DNA of 64,000 nucleotides from Leclercia sp. AS011 (GTDB lineage Bacteria > Pseudomonadota > Gammaproteobacteria > Enterobacterales > Enterobacteriaceae), in contig NZ_JBBCMA010000008.1 of assembly GCF_037152535.1 (NCBI RefSeq), positions 1 to 64,000 on the forward strand. The letters are read 5' to 3'. The notes beneath the pieces were generated by a model. The model saw only the letters and a program-made list of their open reading frames with translations, did no database searches and was not told the DNA's origin. Below are positions 1-9,686 of this stretch, in pieces (positions within the stretch are counted from its first letter, which is position 1; the number at the start of each line of letters is the position of its first letter). Both the position numbers and the translations under genes were made by a program.

Positions 1-90
1 AGAATCCATGTCACTTTGAGTGCCCACACAGATTGTCTGATAAATTGTTAAAGAGCAGTGCAACGCGGCTTTCGCTCACCGTTGCGAGGT
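1..90 (-). other. rRNA operon leader (5' part) with boxA
   Basis: Read on the minus strand this is the conserved leader that precedes 16S rRNA in enterobacteria. It contains the boxA antitermination element TGCTCTTTAACAA (45-57), followed by the conserved leader stretch ending GTGGGCACTC. NusB/NusE and other Nus factors load at boxA and protect rRNA transcription from Rho. The 16S gene itself lies beyond base 1 and is not in the window. The position beside murI matches rrnB of E. coli, though the operon letter cannot be proven here. Confidence 0.9.
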
Positions 91-95
91 CCCGT

Positions 96-123
96 ATAAT
101 ACGTTTTCCTCATTCAGAGTCAA
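96..123 (-). promoter_or_regulatory. rRNA operon promoter P2
   Basis: On the minus strand a -35 TTGACT (118-123) and -10 TATTAT (96-101) are separated by 16 bases. P2 is the downstream, less regulated of the two rRNA promoters. Confidence 0.85.
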
Positions 124-215
124 GCAATTATTTTCGCTTTTCTCTGTCGGCGTTCATCTCTGAAGCCTGCTGTCACGGCGGTTTGTAATCCGTTGTTCCG
201 TGTCAGTGGAGGCGC

Positions 216-262
216 ATTATAGGGAGTTCTTCGGCAGTGACAAGAGCTAATTTAAAAAAATC
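216..262 (-). promoter_or_regulatory. rRNA operon promoter P1 with UP element
   Basis: On the minus strand -35 TTGTCA (238-243) and -10 TATAAT (216-221) are 16 bases apart, followed by the GC-rich discriminator GCGCC typical of ppGpp/DksA-controlled rRNA P1 promoters. An A/T-rich block just upstream (about 244-262) fits the UP element bound by the RNA polymerase alpha C-terminal domain. Any FIS sites would fall in the 3' end of murI. Confidence 0.88.
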
Positions 263-294
263 TTTCAACCGCCTTTTTTTTGCTCAAAAACGTG

Positions 295-1146
295 CTACAG
301 CGCTAGTTTTTCGAGCGTTTCAAAGCCGTAACGCTGCAAAACGGGCAAAAGTTGCTCAGTCTCAGCGGTCAATGCCATGCAATACGCGATATTCGCGTCG
401 ACAGATTTTGCATCTGGCGCTTCATGTTCAAGCAGCCATGCGGTGCGTCGGGCAATGGCCGCCCCCGAATCCACCAGACGGGTCCCTTCCGGCAGTACGG
501 CAAGCAGCTCTTCCTGCAATAAAGGGAAATGCGTGCAGCCCAGCACAACCGTGTCTGGCGGCTCCGCCATACGCAGCCAGGGACGCAGAATACGACGCAG
601 CTCTTCCAGCGATACCGGTTGACCATGCAGTTTCGCTTCGGCCATCTCCACCAGTTCGGCAGAACCTAACATCGCAATCTGACATTCATTAGCAAAGCGC
701 TCGATCAGTTCGCGGGTATAAGGACGCTTAACCGTACCGCGCGTTGCCAGCAGTCCCACTACGCCATTCGCCGTCAGGCGTGCCGCAGGTTTGATCGCCG
801 GCACCACGCCCACAACCGGGAACGGGAACTTTTCGCGTAAGGCGGGAAGGGAAACCGTACTCGCCGTATTACAGGCAATCACCGCCAGTGCGAGGGGGTA
901 ATGCTGTTGTACGGCGGTAACGATCTCAACGACGCGTTCAACAATAAACTCTTCGCTCTTTTCCCCATACGGAAAAGCCACGTTGTCGAATGCATAGATG
1001 TAATGAAGATCCGGCAGGAGATGCCGAATCTCATCATAGACTGATAGCCCACCGACACCGGAGTCAAACACCAGGACGGTGGGACGTGCGTCAGAAGGTG
1101 TAGCTGCCAGACAAGGTGTATTCCCGTCCTGCAGTTTCGTAGCCAT
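295..1146 (-). CDS. murI: Glutamate racemase
   Basis: Converts L-glutamate to D-glutamate for peptidoglycan, in the cytosol and without cofactor. The 283-residue product has the N-terminal extension (1-22) typical of the enteric enzymes that are activated by UDP-MurNAc-L-Ala, the DSGVGG motif at 28-33, and the two catalytic cysteines C92 (ACNTAS) and C204 (GCTHFPL). The start was placed at the ATG giving MATKLQDG, the family N-terminus; an upstream in-frame ATG would add 15 residues lying wholly in btuB. The first 56 bases overlap the 3' end of btuB, so translation is probably coupled. It lies just upstream of the rRNA operon P1. Confidence 0.96.
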   Translation of the reverse strand: MATKLQDGNTPCLAATPSDARPTVLVFDSGVGGLSVYDEIRHLLPDLHYIYAFDNVAFPYGEKSEEFIVERVVEIVTAVQQHYPLALAVIACNTASTVSLPALREKFPFPVVGVVPAIKPAARLTANGVVGLLATRGTVKRPYTRELIERFANECQIAMLGSAELVEMAEAKLHGQPVSLEELRRILRPWLRMAEPPDTVVLGCTHFPLLQEELLAVLPEGTRLVDSGAAIARRTAWLLEHEAPDAKSVDANIAYCMALTAETEQLLPVLQRYGFETLEKLAL

Positions 1147-2944
1147 AAACTGTCTCGTAGTCTTTATCGAACAGGTTGGCGATTTTACCACGAACTGTAA
1201 GGTGAGAGGTGACAGGATATGAAACGGCGAGATCCCACAGGCTTACCCCACCCATTTTCACTCGCTCTGAGGTGAACGTATTCGGATCGTACGCCACATC
1301 ATAACGGGTGCCCAGGTAGCGGTAGGCCAGATTCCAGTCGAGATCCCACACCTGCGTATCCAGCTGGTACTTCACCTGCTGCTTCGAACGGCGGACCAGA
1401 ACTTCGTTGGTTTTGGCATTGCGCGGATCAACGTAGTCGTAAGAAATCTGGTGGCTTACCGGGCCAGTATCGAACTGCGCTGTGGCTTCGATACCTTTAA
1501 TCCGCGCTTTATCCACGTTGTAGTAGCGGAACGTGCGTGGGTCGCTGCTGATCAGGTTGTCGATATCGTTGCGATAACCGGATACGCGCCAGGTCACCGG
1601 ACCGGTCAGCCCCTCGAAGCCACCTTCCCACTGCTTGCTCTCTTCCGGCTTCAGATCCGGGTTGCCATAGGTCGCGCTGTGGATCTGGCTCATGGTCGGC
1701 GCTTTATAGGCCGTGCCGTAGGAACCGATGATCCGGTAACCGTCGATAAACTCCCATCCGGCGCTGGTCTGCCAGGTGCTATGGTTACCAAAGTTAGAGT
1801 TATCGTCATTACGCGCCGCAGCTTCCAGGGTGACGCTATCGAACTGCTGCATGGCAGAGAGGAATACGCCGGTGTTGCGCTGGTCGTAGCCTTTATCCAG
1901 GTACCCCGTTCCCGCCTGGGTTTTTTGCTTCTGCCAGTCCAGACCGGCCCCGATGTTGCCATGACCCACCGTAACGGTGTTCATCCACTGGGCAGTGTAC
2001 TGCTTGACGTCGTCCGTAGTGGCCGAGGAAGCATAACGGCCTTTGCTCGGATCGTAGTTCTGGTCTTTACTGCGACCGTAGCCCGCCACCAGCTGTGTCT
2101 GGTAGATCCCCTGGATATAGCGCAGGCCGGTATCCCAGTTCTGGCTATAGAGCTGACGGGTATCCGGCAGGCCATCGACCATAAAATTGTCGTCATAATG
2201 CTCGTAGCCGTCATACGCGGTGCGGTTGTCATAGCCGAGGCCACGCACGAAACCGCTCAGGTTGTCGGTGAGCTGCTGCTCAACCGAGCCAAACAGCGAC
2301 TTACTCATAAAGCCGTCGCGATCGGGCTGGCGTGGCGCATCCTGGGCATCGATATCAAAACCACGCGTATAGGTATAGTTACCCCCCAGGGTGATTTTGG
2401 TTTTATCCAGCACCTGCTGGAAGGCGCCATCGTAGGATTGATAGCCTTTCGAGCCGACGCTGGCGGTGATTTCCGCCCCTGGCTTGTCGCGACCTGTAAT
2501 GATGTTAATCACGCCGCCAATCGCATCCGAACCATACAGGGCCGAGCGCGGTCCACGAATGTATTCGACACGCTGGATGAGTGAAACGGGAATTTGGCTG
2601 AGATCCGGTGAGTTACTGATCCCGGCGTTATTCAGTGGAATGCCGTCGATCAGCACCAGCACATGGCGGGATTCCGTCCCACGAATAAAGGTAGAAGAGT
2701 TGGCGCCCATGCCGCCACTTTGGGCGATATCCACACCCGGTAAGCGTGACATGACCTCAACGACGCTTTTTGCCTGCCAGCGTTCGATATCTTCCCGGGT
2801 AACAACAGAGCTGGGAGCCAGAACGGTATTAGCAGGTTGTGCAACACGGTTTGCCGTCACCACCAACGAGTCTGCGCCATCCTGCGCCCAGCCCGAAAAT
2901 GCCGTGACGGAAAGCGCCGTCAACAGCGATACTTTTTTAATCAT
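1091..2944 (-). CDS. btuB: Outer-membrane vitamin B12 receptor BtuB
   Basis: TonB-dependent outer-membrane transporter for cobalamins, also a receptor for E colicins and some phages in E. coli. The 617-residue protein has a signal peptide (1-20, cleavage after GWA), a TonB box (25-31, DSLVVTA), a plug domain to about residue 150 and a 22-stranded barrel ending in the usual aromatic residue (SYTF). The start was chosen at MIKK, which gives the correct signal peptide; a start 5 codons upstream is possible but poor. It is preceded by a cobalamin riboswitch and overlaps murI downstream, as in E. coli. Expression is expected to fall when adenosylcobalamin is plentiful. Confidence 0.97.
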   Translation of the reverse strand: MIKKVSLLTALSVTAFSGWAQDGADSLVVTANRVAQPANTVLAPSSVVTREDIERWQAKSVVEVMSRLPGVDIAQSGGMGANSSTFIRGTESRHVLVLIDGIPLNNAGISNSPDLSQIPVSLIQRVEYIRGPRSALYGSDAIGGVINIITGRDKPGAEITASVGSKGYQSYDGAFQQVLDKTKITLGGNYTYTRGFDIDAQDAPRQPDRDGFMSKSLFGSVEQQLTDNLSGFVRGLGYDNRTAYDGYEHYDDNFMVDGLPDTRQLYSQNWDTGLRYIQGIYQTQLVAGYGRSKDQNYDPSKGRYASSATTDDVKQYTAQWMNTVTVGHGNIGAGLDWQKQKTQAGTGYLDKGYDQRNTGVFLSAMQQFDSVTLEAAARNDDNSNFGNHSTWQTSAGWEFIDGYRIIGSYGTAYKAPTMSQIHSATYGNPDLKPEESKQWEGGFEGLTGPVTWRVSGYRNDIDNLISSDPRTFRYYNVDKARIKGIEATAQFDTGPVSHQISYDYVDPRNAKTNEVLVRRSKQQVKYQLDTQVWDLDWNLAYRYLGTRYDVAYDPNTFTSERVKMGGVSLWDLAVSYPVTSHLTVRGKIANLFDKDYETVYGYETAGREYTLSGSYTF

Positions 2945-2959
2945 TGTAAAAGCATCCAC

Positions 2960-3185
2960 AATATAAGAAGGATGCCGCAGGCCTCACCCATAGCACGCGA
3001 TGATGAAACCAAATGCGACGTGATCCCGGCAGGTCTTCGGGCTAGGTGGCGTGTTGTGGATGAAGACTTCCCGCTCAGCAGCAGTGTCTACAGCTCTCAT
3101 CCCGCCAGTCTTTACCGCTGCGCGTCAGCTCCAGATTTGCACTGGATTCCCTTTTCACTCAAAAGAGACCGGAAACATAATGCTA
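2960..3185 (-). promoter_or_regulatory. Cobalamin riboswitch in the btuB leader
   Basis: The roughly 240-base minus-strand leader of btuB closely matches the E. coli btuB riboswitch. Conserved pieces include GGGAATCCAGTGC, AATCTGGAGCTGACGCGCAG and the B12 box GCCCGAAGACCTGCCGG (about 3027-3043). Adenosylcobalamin binding is known to fold this RNA so that the btuB ribosome binding site is hidden. The edges are approximate; the transcript probably starts near 3185. Confidence 0.9.
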
Positions 3186-3192
3186 CATTTAG

Positions 3193-3216
3193 ATACGTAT
3201 AGATGTCCAGACAGCC
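3193..3216. promoter_or_regulatory. Candidate tandem MetJ boxes at the btuB promoter
   Basis: Three contiguous 8-mers, ATACGTAT, AGATGTCC and AGACAGCC, match the met-box consensus AGACGTCT at 6, 6 and 5 of 8 positions. They overlap the region where the btuB promoter must lie and are about 15 bases upstream of the trmA -35. Tandem 8-base boxes are the hallmark of MetJ operators, which act cooperatively. Assignment is by eye. Confidence 0.55.
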
Positions 3217-3231
3217 GTTAACCATTAAGGC

Positions 3232-3259
3232 TGGACATCCCCTGCACAATCCCTACAAT
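3232..3259 (+). promoter_or_regulatory. Probable trmA promoter with rRNA-like discriminator
   Basis: TGGACA (3232-3237) and TACAAT (3254-3259) are 16 bases apart, followed by a GC-rich discriminator CCCCGCG. The 16-base spacer and GC discriminator resemble stable-RNA promoters; trmA of E. coli is known to be controlled in parallel with growth rate. Confidence 0.55.
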
Positions 3260-3292
3260 CCCCGCGTAATTCATCATCAATCAGGAAGCATC

Positions 3293-4393
3293 ATGACCCC
3301 CGAACACCTCCCGACAGAACAGTACGACGCGCAACTGGCAGAGAAAGTCGTTCGTCTGCAAAGTATGATGACGCCTTTTGCTGCGCCTGCGCCTGAGGTG
3401 TTCCGCTCCCCGGTCAGTCACTACCGTATGCGTGCCGAATTCCGCATCTGGCACGACGGCGACGACCTGTATCACATCATTTTCGATCAGCAGACCAAAA
3501 GCCGGATCCGCGTGGACAGTTTCCCGGCGGCCAGCGAGCTGATTAACCAGTTAATGACCCTGATGATGGATGGCGTGCGCGACAACCCGCTGCTGCGCCA
3601 TAAGCTGTTCCAGATTGACTACCTGACCACCCAAAGCAATCAGGCCATCGTCTCCCTGCTGTACCATAAAGCGTTGAATGACGAGTGGCGCCAGGCCGCA
3701 GAAGCCCTGCGTGATGCGCTGCGCGCGCAAAACATCAACGTGCATCTGATTGGCCGCGCGACAAAAACCAAAATCGCGCTGGATCAGGATTTCATCGACG
3801 AGCGCCTGCCGGTGGCGGGCAAAGAGATGATCTATCGCCAGGTAGAGAACAGCTTTACCCAGCCGAATGCGGCCATGAACGTGCAGATGCTGGAGTGGGC
3901 GCTGCATGCCACCGAAGGTTCAAGCGGCGATCTGCTGGAATTGTACTGCGGTAACGGCAACTTCTCGCTGGCGCTGGCGCGTAACTTTGAGCGCGTACTG
4001 GCTACCGAAATTGCCAAGCCGTCGGTCGCCGCGGCGCAATACAACATTGCGGCGAACCACATTGATAATGTGCAGATCATTCGCATGTCGGCGGAAGAGT
4101 TTACGCAGGCGATGAACGGCGTGCGGGAGTTTAACCGTCTGCAGGGGATTGATCTGAAGAGCTACCAGTGTGAGACGATTTTCGTCGATCCACCGCGCAG
4201 CGGGCTGGACAGCGAAACCGAGAAGATGGTGCAGGCGTACCCGCGTATTCTGTATATCTCCTGTAACCCGGAAACCTTATGCAAGAATCTGGAAACATTA
4301 AGCCAGACGCACAAGGTTGAACGTCTGGCCTTATTCGATCAGTTCCCGTATACGCACCATATGGAGTGTGGCGTATTACTGACGGCCCGGTAA
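3293..4393 (+). CDS. trmA: tRNA (uracil-5-)-methyltransferase
   Basis: S-adenosylmethionine-dependent enzyme that makes m5U54 (ribothymidine) in the T-loop of tRNAs. The 366-residue product carries the SAM-binding motif [14 protein letters not shown] (about 214-227), the DPPRSGL motif and the SCNPETL motif holding the catalytic cysteine. The start was set at the ATG giving [11 protein letters not shown], the E. coli N-terminus, preceded by CAGGAAGC as ribosome binding site; a frame open 30 codons further upstream covers the promoter. It is divergent from btuB and convergent with yijD, with a REP element between the stops. Confidence 0.96.
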   Translation: MTPEHLPTEQYDAQLAEKVVRLQSMMTPFAAPAPEVFRSPVSHYRMRAEFRIWHDGDDLYHIIFDQQTKSRIRVDSFPAASELINQLMTLMMDGVRDNPLLRHKLFQIDYLTTQSNQAIVSLLYHKALNDEWRQAAEALRDALRAQNINVHLIGRATKTKIALDQDFIDERLPVAGKEMIYRQVENSFTQPNAAMNVQMLEWALHATEGSSGDLLELYCGNGNFSLALARNFERVLATEIAKPSVAAAQYNIAANHIDNVQIIRMSAEEFTQAMNGVREFNRLQGIDLKSYQCETIFVDPPRSGLDSETEKMVQAYPRILYISCNPETLCKNLETLSQTHKVERLALFDQFPYTHHMECGVLLTAR

Positions 4394-4400
4394 ATCGTAT

Positions 4401-4431
4401 TGCCGGGTGGCGCTGCGCTGACCCGGCCTAC
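4401..4431. repeat. REP element between trmA and yijD
   Basis: Imperfect palindrome starting GCCGGGTGGCGC and ending ACCCGGCCTA, the REP sequence found in many intergenic gaps of this window. It lies between two convergent genes, where it could act as an mRNA 3'-end stabiliser or a gyrase/Pol I site. Confidence 0.85.
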
Positions 4432-4443
4432 AAAACATAACCG

Positions 4444-4803
4444 TTATTCTGGCAGCTGTTGCTTACGGTTACGCATTTTAAAGCCGATCCAGAAGACCAG
4501 CGCTACCGACAGCACCGCAGGCAGGAAGTTAGAGCCAATGTCCGGGTACTCTGCACGCACCACGGTGCTATACAGCAGGACACCCAGCACAAAGAACGCC
4601 GCCGACAATGCCGGTAACCCCACCGGCATGGTGCGATTCTGATAACGCTGATGCAGACAGTACACCGTCAGCACCAGGGAGATCATCGGGAAAACCGAAA
4701 ACGGCACAATCGAGCTAAAAATCGCTGCAAAGGTCCCGTTAATGGATAAGCCAGCGATCAATGCCAGCAATAATGTTCCTTTATCCTGTCCTGTCTGTTT
4801 CAT
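4444..4803 (-). CDS. yijD: Inner-membrane protein YijD (DUF1422)
   Basis: A 119-residue hydrophobic protein with about four predicted membrane segments (near 9-30, 33-51, 62-82 and 88-108) and a short basic tail. It matches E. coli YijD, whose function is not established. It starts 10 bases after the fabR stop, so the two genes form an operon. The link to a fatty-acid regulator suggests a membrane-related role, but that is inference from position only. Confidence 0.9.
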   Translation of the reverse strand: MKQTGQDKGTLLLALIAGLSINGTFAAIFSSIVPFSVFPMISLVLTVYCLHQRYQNRTMPVGLPALSAAFFVLGVLLYSTVVRAEYPDIGSNFLPAVLSVALVFWIGFKMRNRKQQLPE

Positions 4804-4813
4804 TACTCACCTT

Positions 4814-5449
4814 TCACTCATCGGATTGATGCGCCAGTTTTTCTTGTTCACGGCGATACCAGTAATAAGCCCCTTTAGAGATCATCCGCAGTTGCAATAC
4901 CAGTCGCTCTTCGAGTTGCTTGCGTTGTTCAACGCTCACATCCAGTGCTTCGGCGCCCGCACTGAAGACTATTGTCACCATCGCCTCGGCCTGCGCTTCA
5001 GTGAAGGCGCGCGGCATATGGTTTTCGAGTTCAAGATAGTCGGCAAGTTCCGCAATAAAATGCTGAATCTCACGCGCCACGGCGGCACGAAACGCGGCCG
5101 AGGTACCGGAGCGTTCCCGCAACAGTAAACGAAACGCGTTAGGGTTGTTGCCGATAAACTCCATAAAGGTGGAAACGGAGGTGCGGATCACGCTGCCCCC
5201 TTTGGCGATACGCTGACGCGCCTGGCGCATCAGCTGGCGGAGCATCAGCCCGCTCTCGTCCACCATGGTCAGACCCAGTTCATCTACGTCACGGAAGTGA
5301 CGATAGAATGAGGTAGGCGCAATCCCGGCTTCGCGTGCGACTTCGCGCAGACTCAGACTGGCAAAACTTCGCTCGGCACTCAGCTGACTGAATGCGGCTT
5401 CTACCAGCGAACGCCGGGTTTTCTCTTTTTGTTGTGCTCTTACGCCCAT
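4814..5449 (-). CDS. fabR: TetR-family repressor of unsaturated fatty acid synthesis FabR
   Basis: DNA-binding repressor that senses the unsaturated to saturated acyl-CoA or acyl-ACP ratio and represses fabB and fabA in E. coli. The 211-residue form begins [13 protein letters not shown], then a TetR helix-turn-helix (about 25-55, with [20 protein letters not shown]) and a ligand domain. The reading frame continues 42 codons upstream without good homology except a short stretch also open in E. coli, so the MGVR start is preferred. It is divergent from sthA and followed by yijD. I saw no FabR operator in the window. Confidence 0.94.
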   Translation of the reverse strand: MGVRAQQKEKTRRSLVEAAFSQLSAERSFASLSLREVAREAGIAPTSFYRHFRDVDELGLTMVDESGLMLRQLMRQARQRIAKGGSVIRTSVSTFMEFIGNNPNAFRLLLRERSGTSAAFRAAVAREIQHFIAELADYLELENHMPRAFTEAQAEAMVTIVFSAGAEALDVSVEQRKQLEERLVLQLRMISKGAYYWYRREQEKLAHQSDE

Positions 5450-5648
5450 CACGATAGTTGAATCCTTCCAAAGGCCCGCTGGCACTATACCAGAGAATAA
5501 AATTAATCGGTTTACCTGGCTTACAGAATGAAGCTTTCCCTGTTGTTTGTGCTCCACCACGCGAAAAGAGCACAACGATAATTGGGTTATCCCGTCAATG
5601 ATGTTACTATTCTGTTGCTTTTATGTATAAGAACAGGTAAGCCTTACC

Positions 5649-7049
5649 ATGTCACATTCCTACGATTACGACGCAATAGTTATTGGTTCCGGCCCCGGCG
5701 GCGAAGGCGCTGCTATGGGACTGGTGAAACAGGGAGCCAGAGTCGCGGTTATTGAGCGCTACCATAACGTTGGCGGCGGCTGTACCCACTGGGGCACTAT
5801 CCCTTCCAAAGCCCTCCGCCACGCCGTCAGCCGCATTATTGAATTCAACCAGAACCCTCTTTACAGCGATCACTCCCGCCTTCTCCGCTCTTCTTTTGCC
5901 GATATCCTGAATCATGCGGATACCGTAATTAATCAGCAGACGCGGATGCGCCAGGGTTTTTATGAGCGTAACCACTGTGAAATTCTGCAGGGCAGCGCAC
6001 ATTTCGTTGATGAGCATACGCTGGCGCTGGAGTGTCACGACGGATCCGTCGAGACCATTACCGCTGAAAAATTTGTCATTGCCTGCGGCTCGCGCCCGTA
6101 CCGTCCGGCCGATGTGGATTTCTCCCACCCGCGCGTTTACGACAGCGACTCCATTCTGAGCCTGCACCACGAGCCGCGCCACGTGCTGATCTACGGCGCC
6201 GGGGTGATCGGCTGTGAATATGCCTCCATCTTCCGCGGCATGAACGTCAAAGTTGACCTGATCAACACCCGCGACCGACTGCTGGCGTTCCTCGATCAGG
6301 AGATGTCCGACTCGCTCTCCTATCATTTCTGGAACAGCGGCGTGGTGATTCGTCACAACGAAGAGTACGAGAAGATCGAACCCTGCGATGACGGCGTGAT
6401 CATGCACCTCAAGTCCGGCAAAAAGCTGAAAGCTGACTGTCTGCTGTATGCCAACGGCCGTACCGGTAATACCGATTCGCTGGCGCTGGAAAACATCGGC
6501 CTGACCACCGACAGCCGTGGGCAGCTCAAGGTCAACAGCATGTACCAGACCGCCCTGCCGCATATCTATGCCGTGGGTGATGTGATTGGTTATCCAAGCC
6601 TGGCGTCAGCGGCGTATGACCAGGGGCGCATTGCGGCTCAGGCGCTGGTGAAAGGTGAAGCGACGGCGCATCTGATTGAAGATATCCCGACCGGCATTTA
6701 CACCATTCCGGAAATTAGCTCCGTTGGCAAAACCGAACAGCAGCTGACAGCCATGAAGGTGCCTTACGAGGTGGGTCGTGCCCAGTTTAAACATCTGGCG
6801 CGGGCGCAAATCGTCGGAATGAGCGTGGGAACGCTGAAGATCCTCTTCCATCGCGAGACGAAAGAGATCCTCGGCATTCACTGCTTCGGTGAACGCGCGG
6901 CGGAAATCATTCACATCGGCCAGGCGATCATGGAGCAAAAAGGTGGCGGCAACACCATCGAATACTTTGTGAATACCACCTTTAACTACCCGACCATGGC
7001 AGAAGCCTATCGGGTAGCGGCGCTGAACGGCTTAAACCGCCTGTTTTAA
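5649..7049 (+). CDS. sthA: Soluble pyridine nucleotide transhydrogenase
   Basis: FAD-containing cytosolic enzyme that moves hydride between NADPH and NAD+ (also called UdhA), mainly draining excess NADPH. The 466-residue protein has the FAD-binding [10 protein letters not shown] (13-22), a second Rossmann motif for the nicotinamide nucleotide ([13 protein letters not shown]) and the disulfide-reductase dimerisation domain at the C-terminus. As in known SthA proteins, the redox disulfide is lost: C45 remains but threonine (T50) replaces the second cysteine. It is convergent with oxyR and their coding regions overlap by 18 bases. Confidence 0.97.
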   Translation: MSHSYDYDAIVIGSGPGGEGAAMGLVKQGARVAVIERYHNVGGGCTHWGTIPSKALRHAVSRIIEFNQNPLYSDHSRLLRSSFADILNHADTVINQQTRMRQGFYERNHCEILQGSAHFVDEHTLALECHDGSVETITAEKFVIACGSRPYRPADVDFSHPRVYDSDSILSLHHEPRHVLIYGAGVIGCEYASIFRGMNVKVDLINTRDRLLAFLDQEMSDSLSYHFWNSGVVIRHNEEYEKIEPCDDGVIMHLKSGKKLKADCLLYANGRTGNTDSLALENIGLTTDSRGQLKVNSMYQTALPHIYAVGDVIGYPSLASAAYDQGRIAAQALVKGEATAHLIEDIPTGIYTIPEISSVGKTEQQLTAMKVPYEVGRAQFKHLARAQIVGMSVGTLKILFHRETKEILGIHCFGERAAEIIHIGQAIMEQKGGGNTIEYFVNTTFNYPTMAEAYRVAALNGLNRLF

Positions 7050-7949
7050 CGCACTGTCGAAACGGCCATCCATCGAACTGCGGATGGCCTCTGCCAGCTG
7101 CTCATAGCGGCTGCGCAGCGGTGACCCTGGACGATAGACCAGACCAATGGTACGGCGCGGCTCCGGCTTGATACATGGCAGATAGACCACCCCGTCACGA
7201 CGACGCTCCGGCGGAACTGAAAGCGCAGGCAGCAGCGTAATACCACTTCCTGCCGCCACCATATTGCGCAGCGTTTCGAGGCTTGTGGCGCGGAAGTGGG
7301 TATCTTCATCGGCACCCGCTTCAAAGCAGAAGCCCATCGCCTGATCGCGCAGGCAGTGACCATCTTCCAGCATCAGCAGTTTTTCACCGGCCAGATCGGC
7401 CATCGGCACGCGATCGCGGTTCGCCCACGGGTGATCCTCATAGATCGCCAGCATCATCGGCTCGTCAAACAGCGGCACTTCGATAAAGGCTTCACTCTCT
7501 TTGACCAGCGCCAGAATGGCACAGTCGAGCTTGCCGCTATCTAACTGCGCCAGCAGCTGATGGGTCTGCGCTTCATGCAGGTACATTTCGAGTTTCGGGA
7601 AGGTCTGATGCAGCATCGGGATGATCTGCGGCAGCAGATACGGGCCAACGGTTGGGATCAGGCCGATATGCAGCGGACCGGACATGGTCTCCCCCTGCTG
7701 GCTTGCCATTTCCTTGAGTACTTTGACCTCGCGCAGCACGGTGCGCGCCTGATCCACCAGCAGGAGACCTGCCTGAGTGAACAGCACTTTACGACTGGTG
7801 CGCTCCAGCAACATCACGCCCAGCTCGTCTTCCAGCTTGCGGATCTGACCGCTCAGCGTTGGCTGACTGACGTGGCAGGAATCTGCCGCGCGGCGAAAAT
7901 GGCGATGTTCAGCTAATGCGACCAGGTATTCAAGATCACGAATATTCAT
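7032..7949 (-). CDS. oxyR: Hydrogen peroxide sensor and LysR-type regulator OxyR
   Basis: Peroxide-responsive activator of katG, ahpCF, oxyS and others, and repressor of its own gene. The 305-residue protein has a LysR winged helix-turn-helix (about 1-60) and a regulatory domain with the redox pair C199 and C208 ([13 protein letters not shown]), which form the activating disulfide. The ATG start is preceded by a GAGGATGAATA ribosome binding region. OxyS is encoded divergently about 95 bases upstream, so one OxyR site in between should serve both. The 3' end overlaps sthA by 18 bases, allowing mutual antisense pairing. Confidence 0.98.
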   Translation of the reverse strand: MNIRDLEYLVALAEHRHFRRAADSCHVSQPTLSGQIRKLEDELGVMLLERTSRKVLFTQAGLLLVDQARTVLREVKVLKEMASQQGETMSGPLHIGLIPTVGPYLLPQIIPMLHQTFPKLEMYLHEAQTHQLLAQLDSGKLDCAILALVKESEAFIEVPLFDEPMMLAIYEDHPWANRDRVPMADLAGEKLLMLEDGHCLRDQAMGFCFEAGADEDTHFRATSLETLRNMVAAGSGITLLPALSVPPERRRDGVVYLPCIKPEPRRTIGLVYRPGSPLRSRYEQLAEAIRSSMDGRFDSALKQAV

Positions 7950-8044
7950 TATTCATCCTCCGTCGCCACGATAGTTCATGGCGATAGATAGCATAGCAAC
8001 GAACGATTATCCCTATCAAGCGTTCTGTTGAATAATGCATCACA

Positions 8045-8160
8045 GAGACGAGGCGGCACCGATTACCCTTGAAGTCCTGCCCCGTCTTACGAGTTTCTCT
8101 CAAAACTCGCACAACTAAAGCCAACGTGAACTTTTGCGGACCTTATGGTCCGCTTTTTTT
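8045..8160 (+). ncRNA. oxyS: OxyS small regulatory RNA
   Basis: Peroxide-induced, Hfq-binding sRNA. The position divergent from oxyR and the sequence identify it: GAGACGAGGCGGCACC at the 5' end, CCCTTGAAGTC, then CTAAAGCCAACGTGAACTTT and a terminator hairpin GCGGACC/GGTCCGC with a run of eight or more T residues. The 3' half is almost identical to E. coli OxyS, which blocks fhlA translation by kissing loops and affects rpoS. The middle part (about 8065-8105) has diverged. Ends are inferred from the E. coli RNA and the terminator. Confidence 0.92.
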
Positions 8161-8164
8161 TGCG

Positions 8165-8192
8165 TAAAAAAGCCCAGCGCGGGGCTGGGCTT
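8165..8192 (-). terminator. Rho-independent terminator of argCBH
   Basis: Minus-strand hairpin AAGCCCAGC/GCTGGGCTT (8170-8178 and 8184-8192) followed by a TTTTTT run. It lies about 46 bases beyond the argH stop and just past the OxyS terminator, so the two convergent transcripts each have an ending. Confidence 0.8.
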
Positions 8193-8199
8193 AAGTATG

Positions 8200-8229
8200 T
8201 AGGCCGGGTAAGCGAAGCGCCACCCGGCG
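8200..8229. repeat. REP element downstream of argH
   Basis: REP palindrome from AGGCCGGGTAAGCG to CGCCACCCGGC in the argH 3' region, immediately before its terminator. Confidence 0.85.
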
Positions 8230-8238
8230 TTTAAACCA

Positions 8239-9612
8239 TCATACCAGGCGGTTTTTCGCATCCGCAATCGCCTGCGCCACCTGCTTCGGTGACACGCCGC
8301 CTTTCGCCGCACGCTTATCGAGGCAGGATTGCAGGGCCAGGATCGGATAGACATCATCGCTAATCACGCTGCTGAATTTCTGCAGGTCGGTCAGCGGCAG
8401 GTCTTCCAGCGGTTTGCCCTGACGAATGGCTTCCACCACCGCTTCGCCGACAATATGGTGCGCTTCACGGAACGGTACGCCTTTGGCAACCAGATAGTCC
8501 GCCAGTTCGGTAGAGTTCGCATAGCCCTGCTGGGCTGCTTCCTGACAGCGCGGGCGTTTCACCTGAATACCGTCCAGTACCAGCGCCGCCATATGCAGAC
8601 AGTCCAGCCAGGTGTCGAGCGCGTCGAACAGCCCTTCTTTGTCTTCCTGCATATCTTTGTTGTAGGCCAGCGGCAGCCCTTTGAGGGTCATCATCATGCC
8701 GGTCAGCGCGCCCTGCACGCGGCCACACTTACCGCGGATCAGCTCCAGCGCGTCCGGGTTTTTCTTCTGCGGCATCAGGGAGGAGCCGGAGGTCACGCGA
8801 TCGGACAGCTCGACGAAGCCCGCTTCGCCAGAGTTGAAGAAGATCAGGTCTTCGGCAAAGCGTGACAGGTGCACCATGCCGATAGAAGCATTGGAGAGCA
8901 GCTCCAGCACGTGGTCGCGGTCAGAGACGCTGTCCAGGCTGTTACGGGTCGCAGAGGCGAAGCCCAGCCAGCCGGCCAGCTGTTCACGGTCGATTTCATA
9001 CGCGGTACCGGCCAGCGCACCGCTGCCCAGCGGGCTGACGTCCAGACGCTTCAGGGTATCCTGCAGACGGCTCTCATCACGTGCCAGCATTTCAACGTAG
9101 GCCAGCGACCAGTGCGCAAAGGTGACAGGCTGGGCGCGCTGCAGGTGGGTATAACCTGGCATCACCGCATCCTGATTGTTCTGCGCGGTTTCCACCAGCG
9201 CGCTCTGCAGCTGACGGTTCGCCGCCAGCAGTTCCACCACGGTATCTTTGCACCACAGTTTCAGATCGGTGGCGACCTGGTCGTTACGGCTCCGGCCGGT
9301 GTGCAGCTTTTTACCCAGCTGACCGACTTTGTCGATCAGTTTGCCTTCCACCCAGCTGTGAATATCTTCGGCGTCACTTGCGAGAATTTGCTGCGGATCC
9401 AGACGCACCTCTTCCAGCAGGTTGTTCAGCGCCTCTTCCAGCTGCAGCTGTTCTTCTGCGGTCAGCACGCCTACCGTTACCAGCGCTTTGGACCAGGCCA
9501 CAGAGCCGACGATATCCTGTTCGGCCAGGCGGTAGTCGAAGCGCAAAGAGTCGTTGAACTGCTTGAACCGCTGATCCGCTGCCTGTGTAAAACGCCCACC
9601 CCAAAGTGCCAT
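8239..9612 (-). CDS. argH: Argininosuccinate lyase
   Basis: Last step of arginine synthesis: argininosuccinate to arginine plus fumarate. The 457-residue product has the aspartase/fumarase superfamily signature [12 protein letters not shown] (about 281-292), whose flexible loop holds the catalytic serine, and the HTGRSRNDQ motif near 107-115. It is the last gene of argCBH, separated from argB by a 74-base spacer holding a REP element, and ends at a terminator that faces OxyS. Confidence 0.97.
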   Translation of the reverse strand: MALWGGRFTQAADQRFKQFNDSLRFDYRLAEQDIVGSVAWSKALVTVGVLTAEEQLQLEEALNNLLEEVRLDPQQILASDAEDIHSWVEGKLIDKVGQLGKKLHTGRSRNDQVATDLKLWCKDTVVELLAANRQLQSALVETAQNNQDAVMPGYTHLQRAQPVTFAHWSLAYVEMLARDESRLQDTLKRLDVSPLGSGALAGTAYEIDREQLAGWLGFASATRNSLDSVSDRDHVLELLSNASIGMVHLSRFAEDLIFFNSGEAGFVELSDRVTSGSSLMPQKKNPDALELIRGKCGRVQGALTGMMMTLKGLPLAYNKDMQEDKEGLFDALDTWLDCLHMAALVLDGIQVKRPRCQEAAQQGYANSTELADYLVAKGVPFREAHHIVGEAVVEAIRQGKPLEDLPLTDLQKFSSVISDDVYPILALQSCLDKRAAKGGVSPKQVAQAIADAKNRLV

Positions 9613-9639
9613 AACATCGTTCCTTTATTCGTTAGTTCC

Positions 9640-9670
9640 GCCGGGTAGCGCTGCGCTTACCCGGCCTACG
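9640..9670. repeat. REP element between argB and argH
   Basis: REP palindrome CCGGGTAGCGC/GCGCTTACCCGG inside the argCBH operon. Internal REPs commonly stabilise the upstream message, which could give more ArgB than ArgH. Confidence 0.85.
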
Positions 9671-9686
9671 GTCATTCAATACAAAC

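Noticed and set aside
1451..2584. Open frame of 377 codons antisense to btuB
   Set aside because: Shadow frame inside a complete barrel gene; no independent support.
4814..5575. Longer 253-residue form of FabR
   Set aside because: The first 42 residues run over the promoter region and lack family homology apart from a few residues; the MGVRAQQ start fits the TetR fold.
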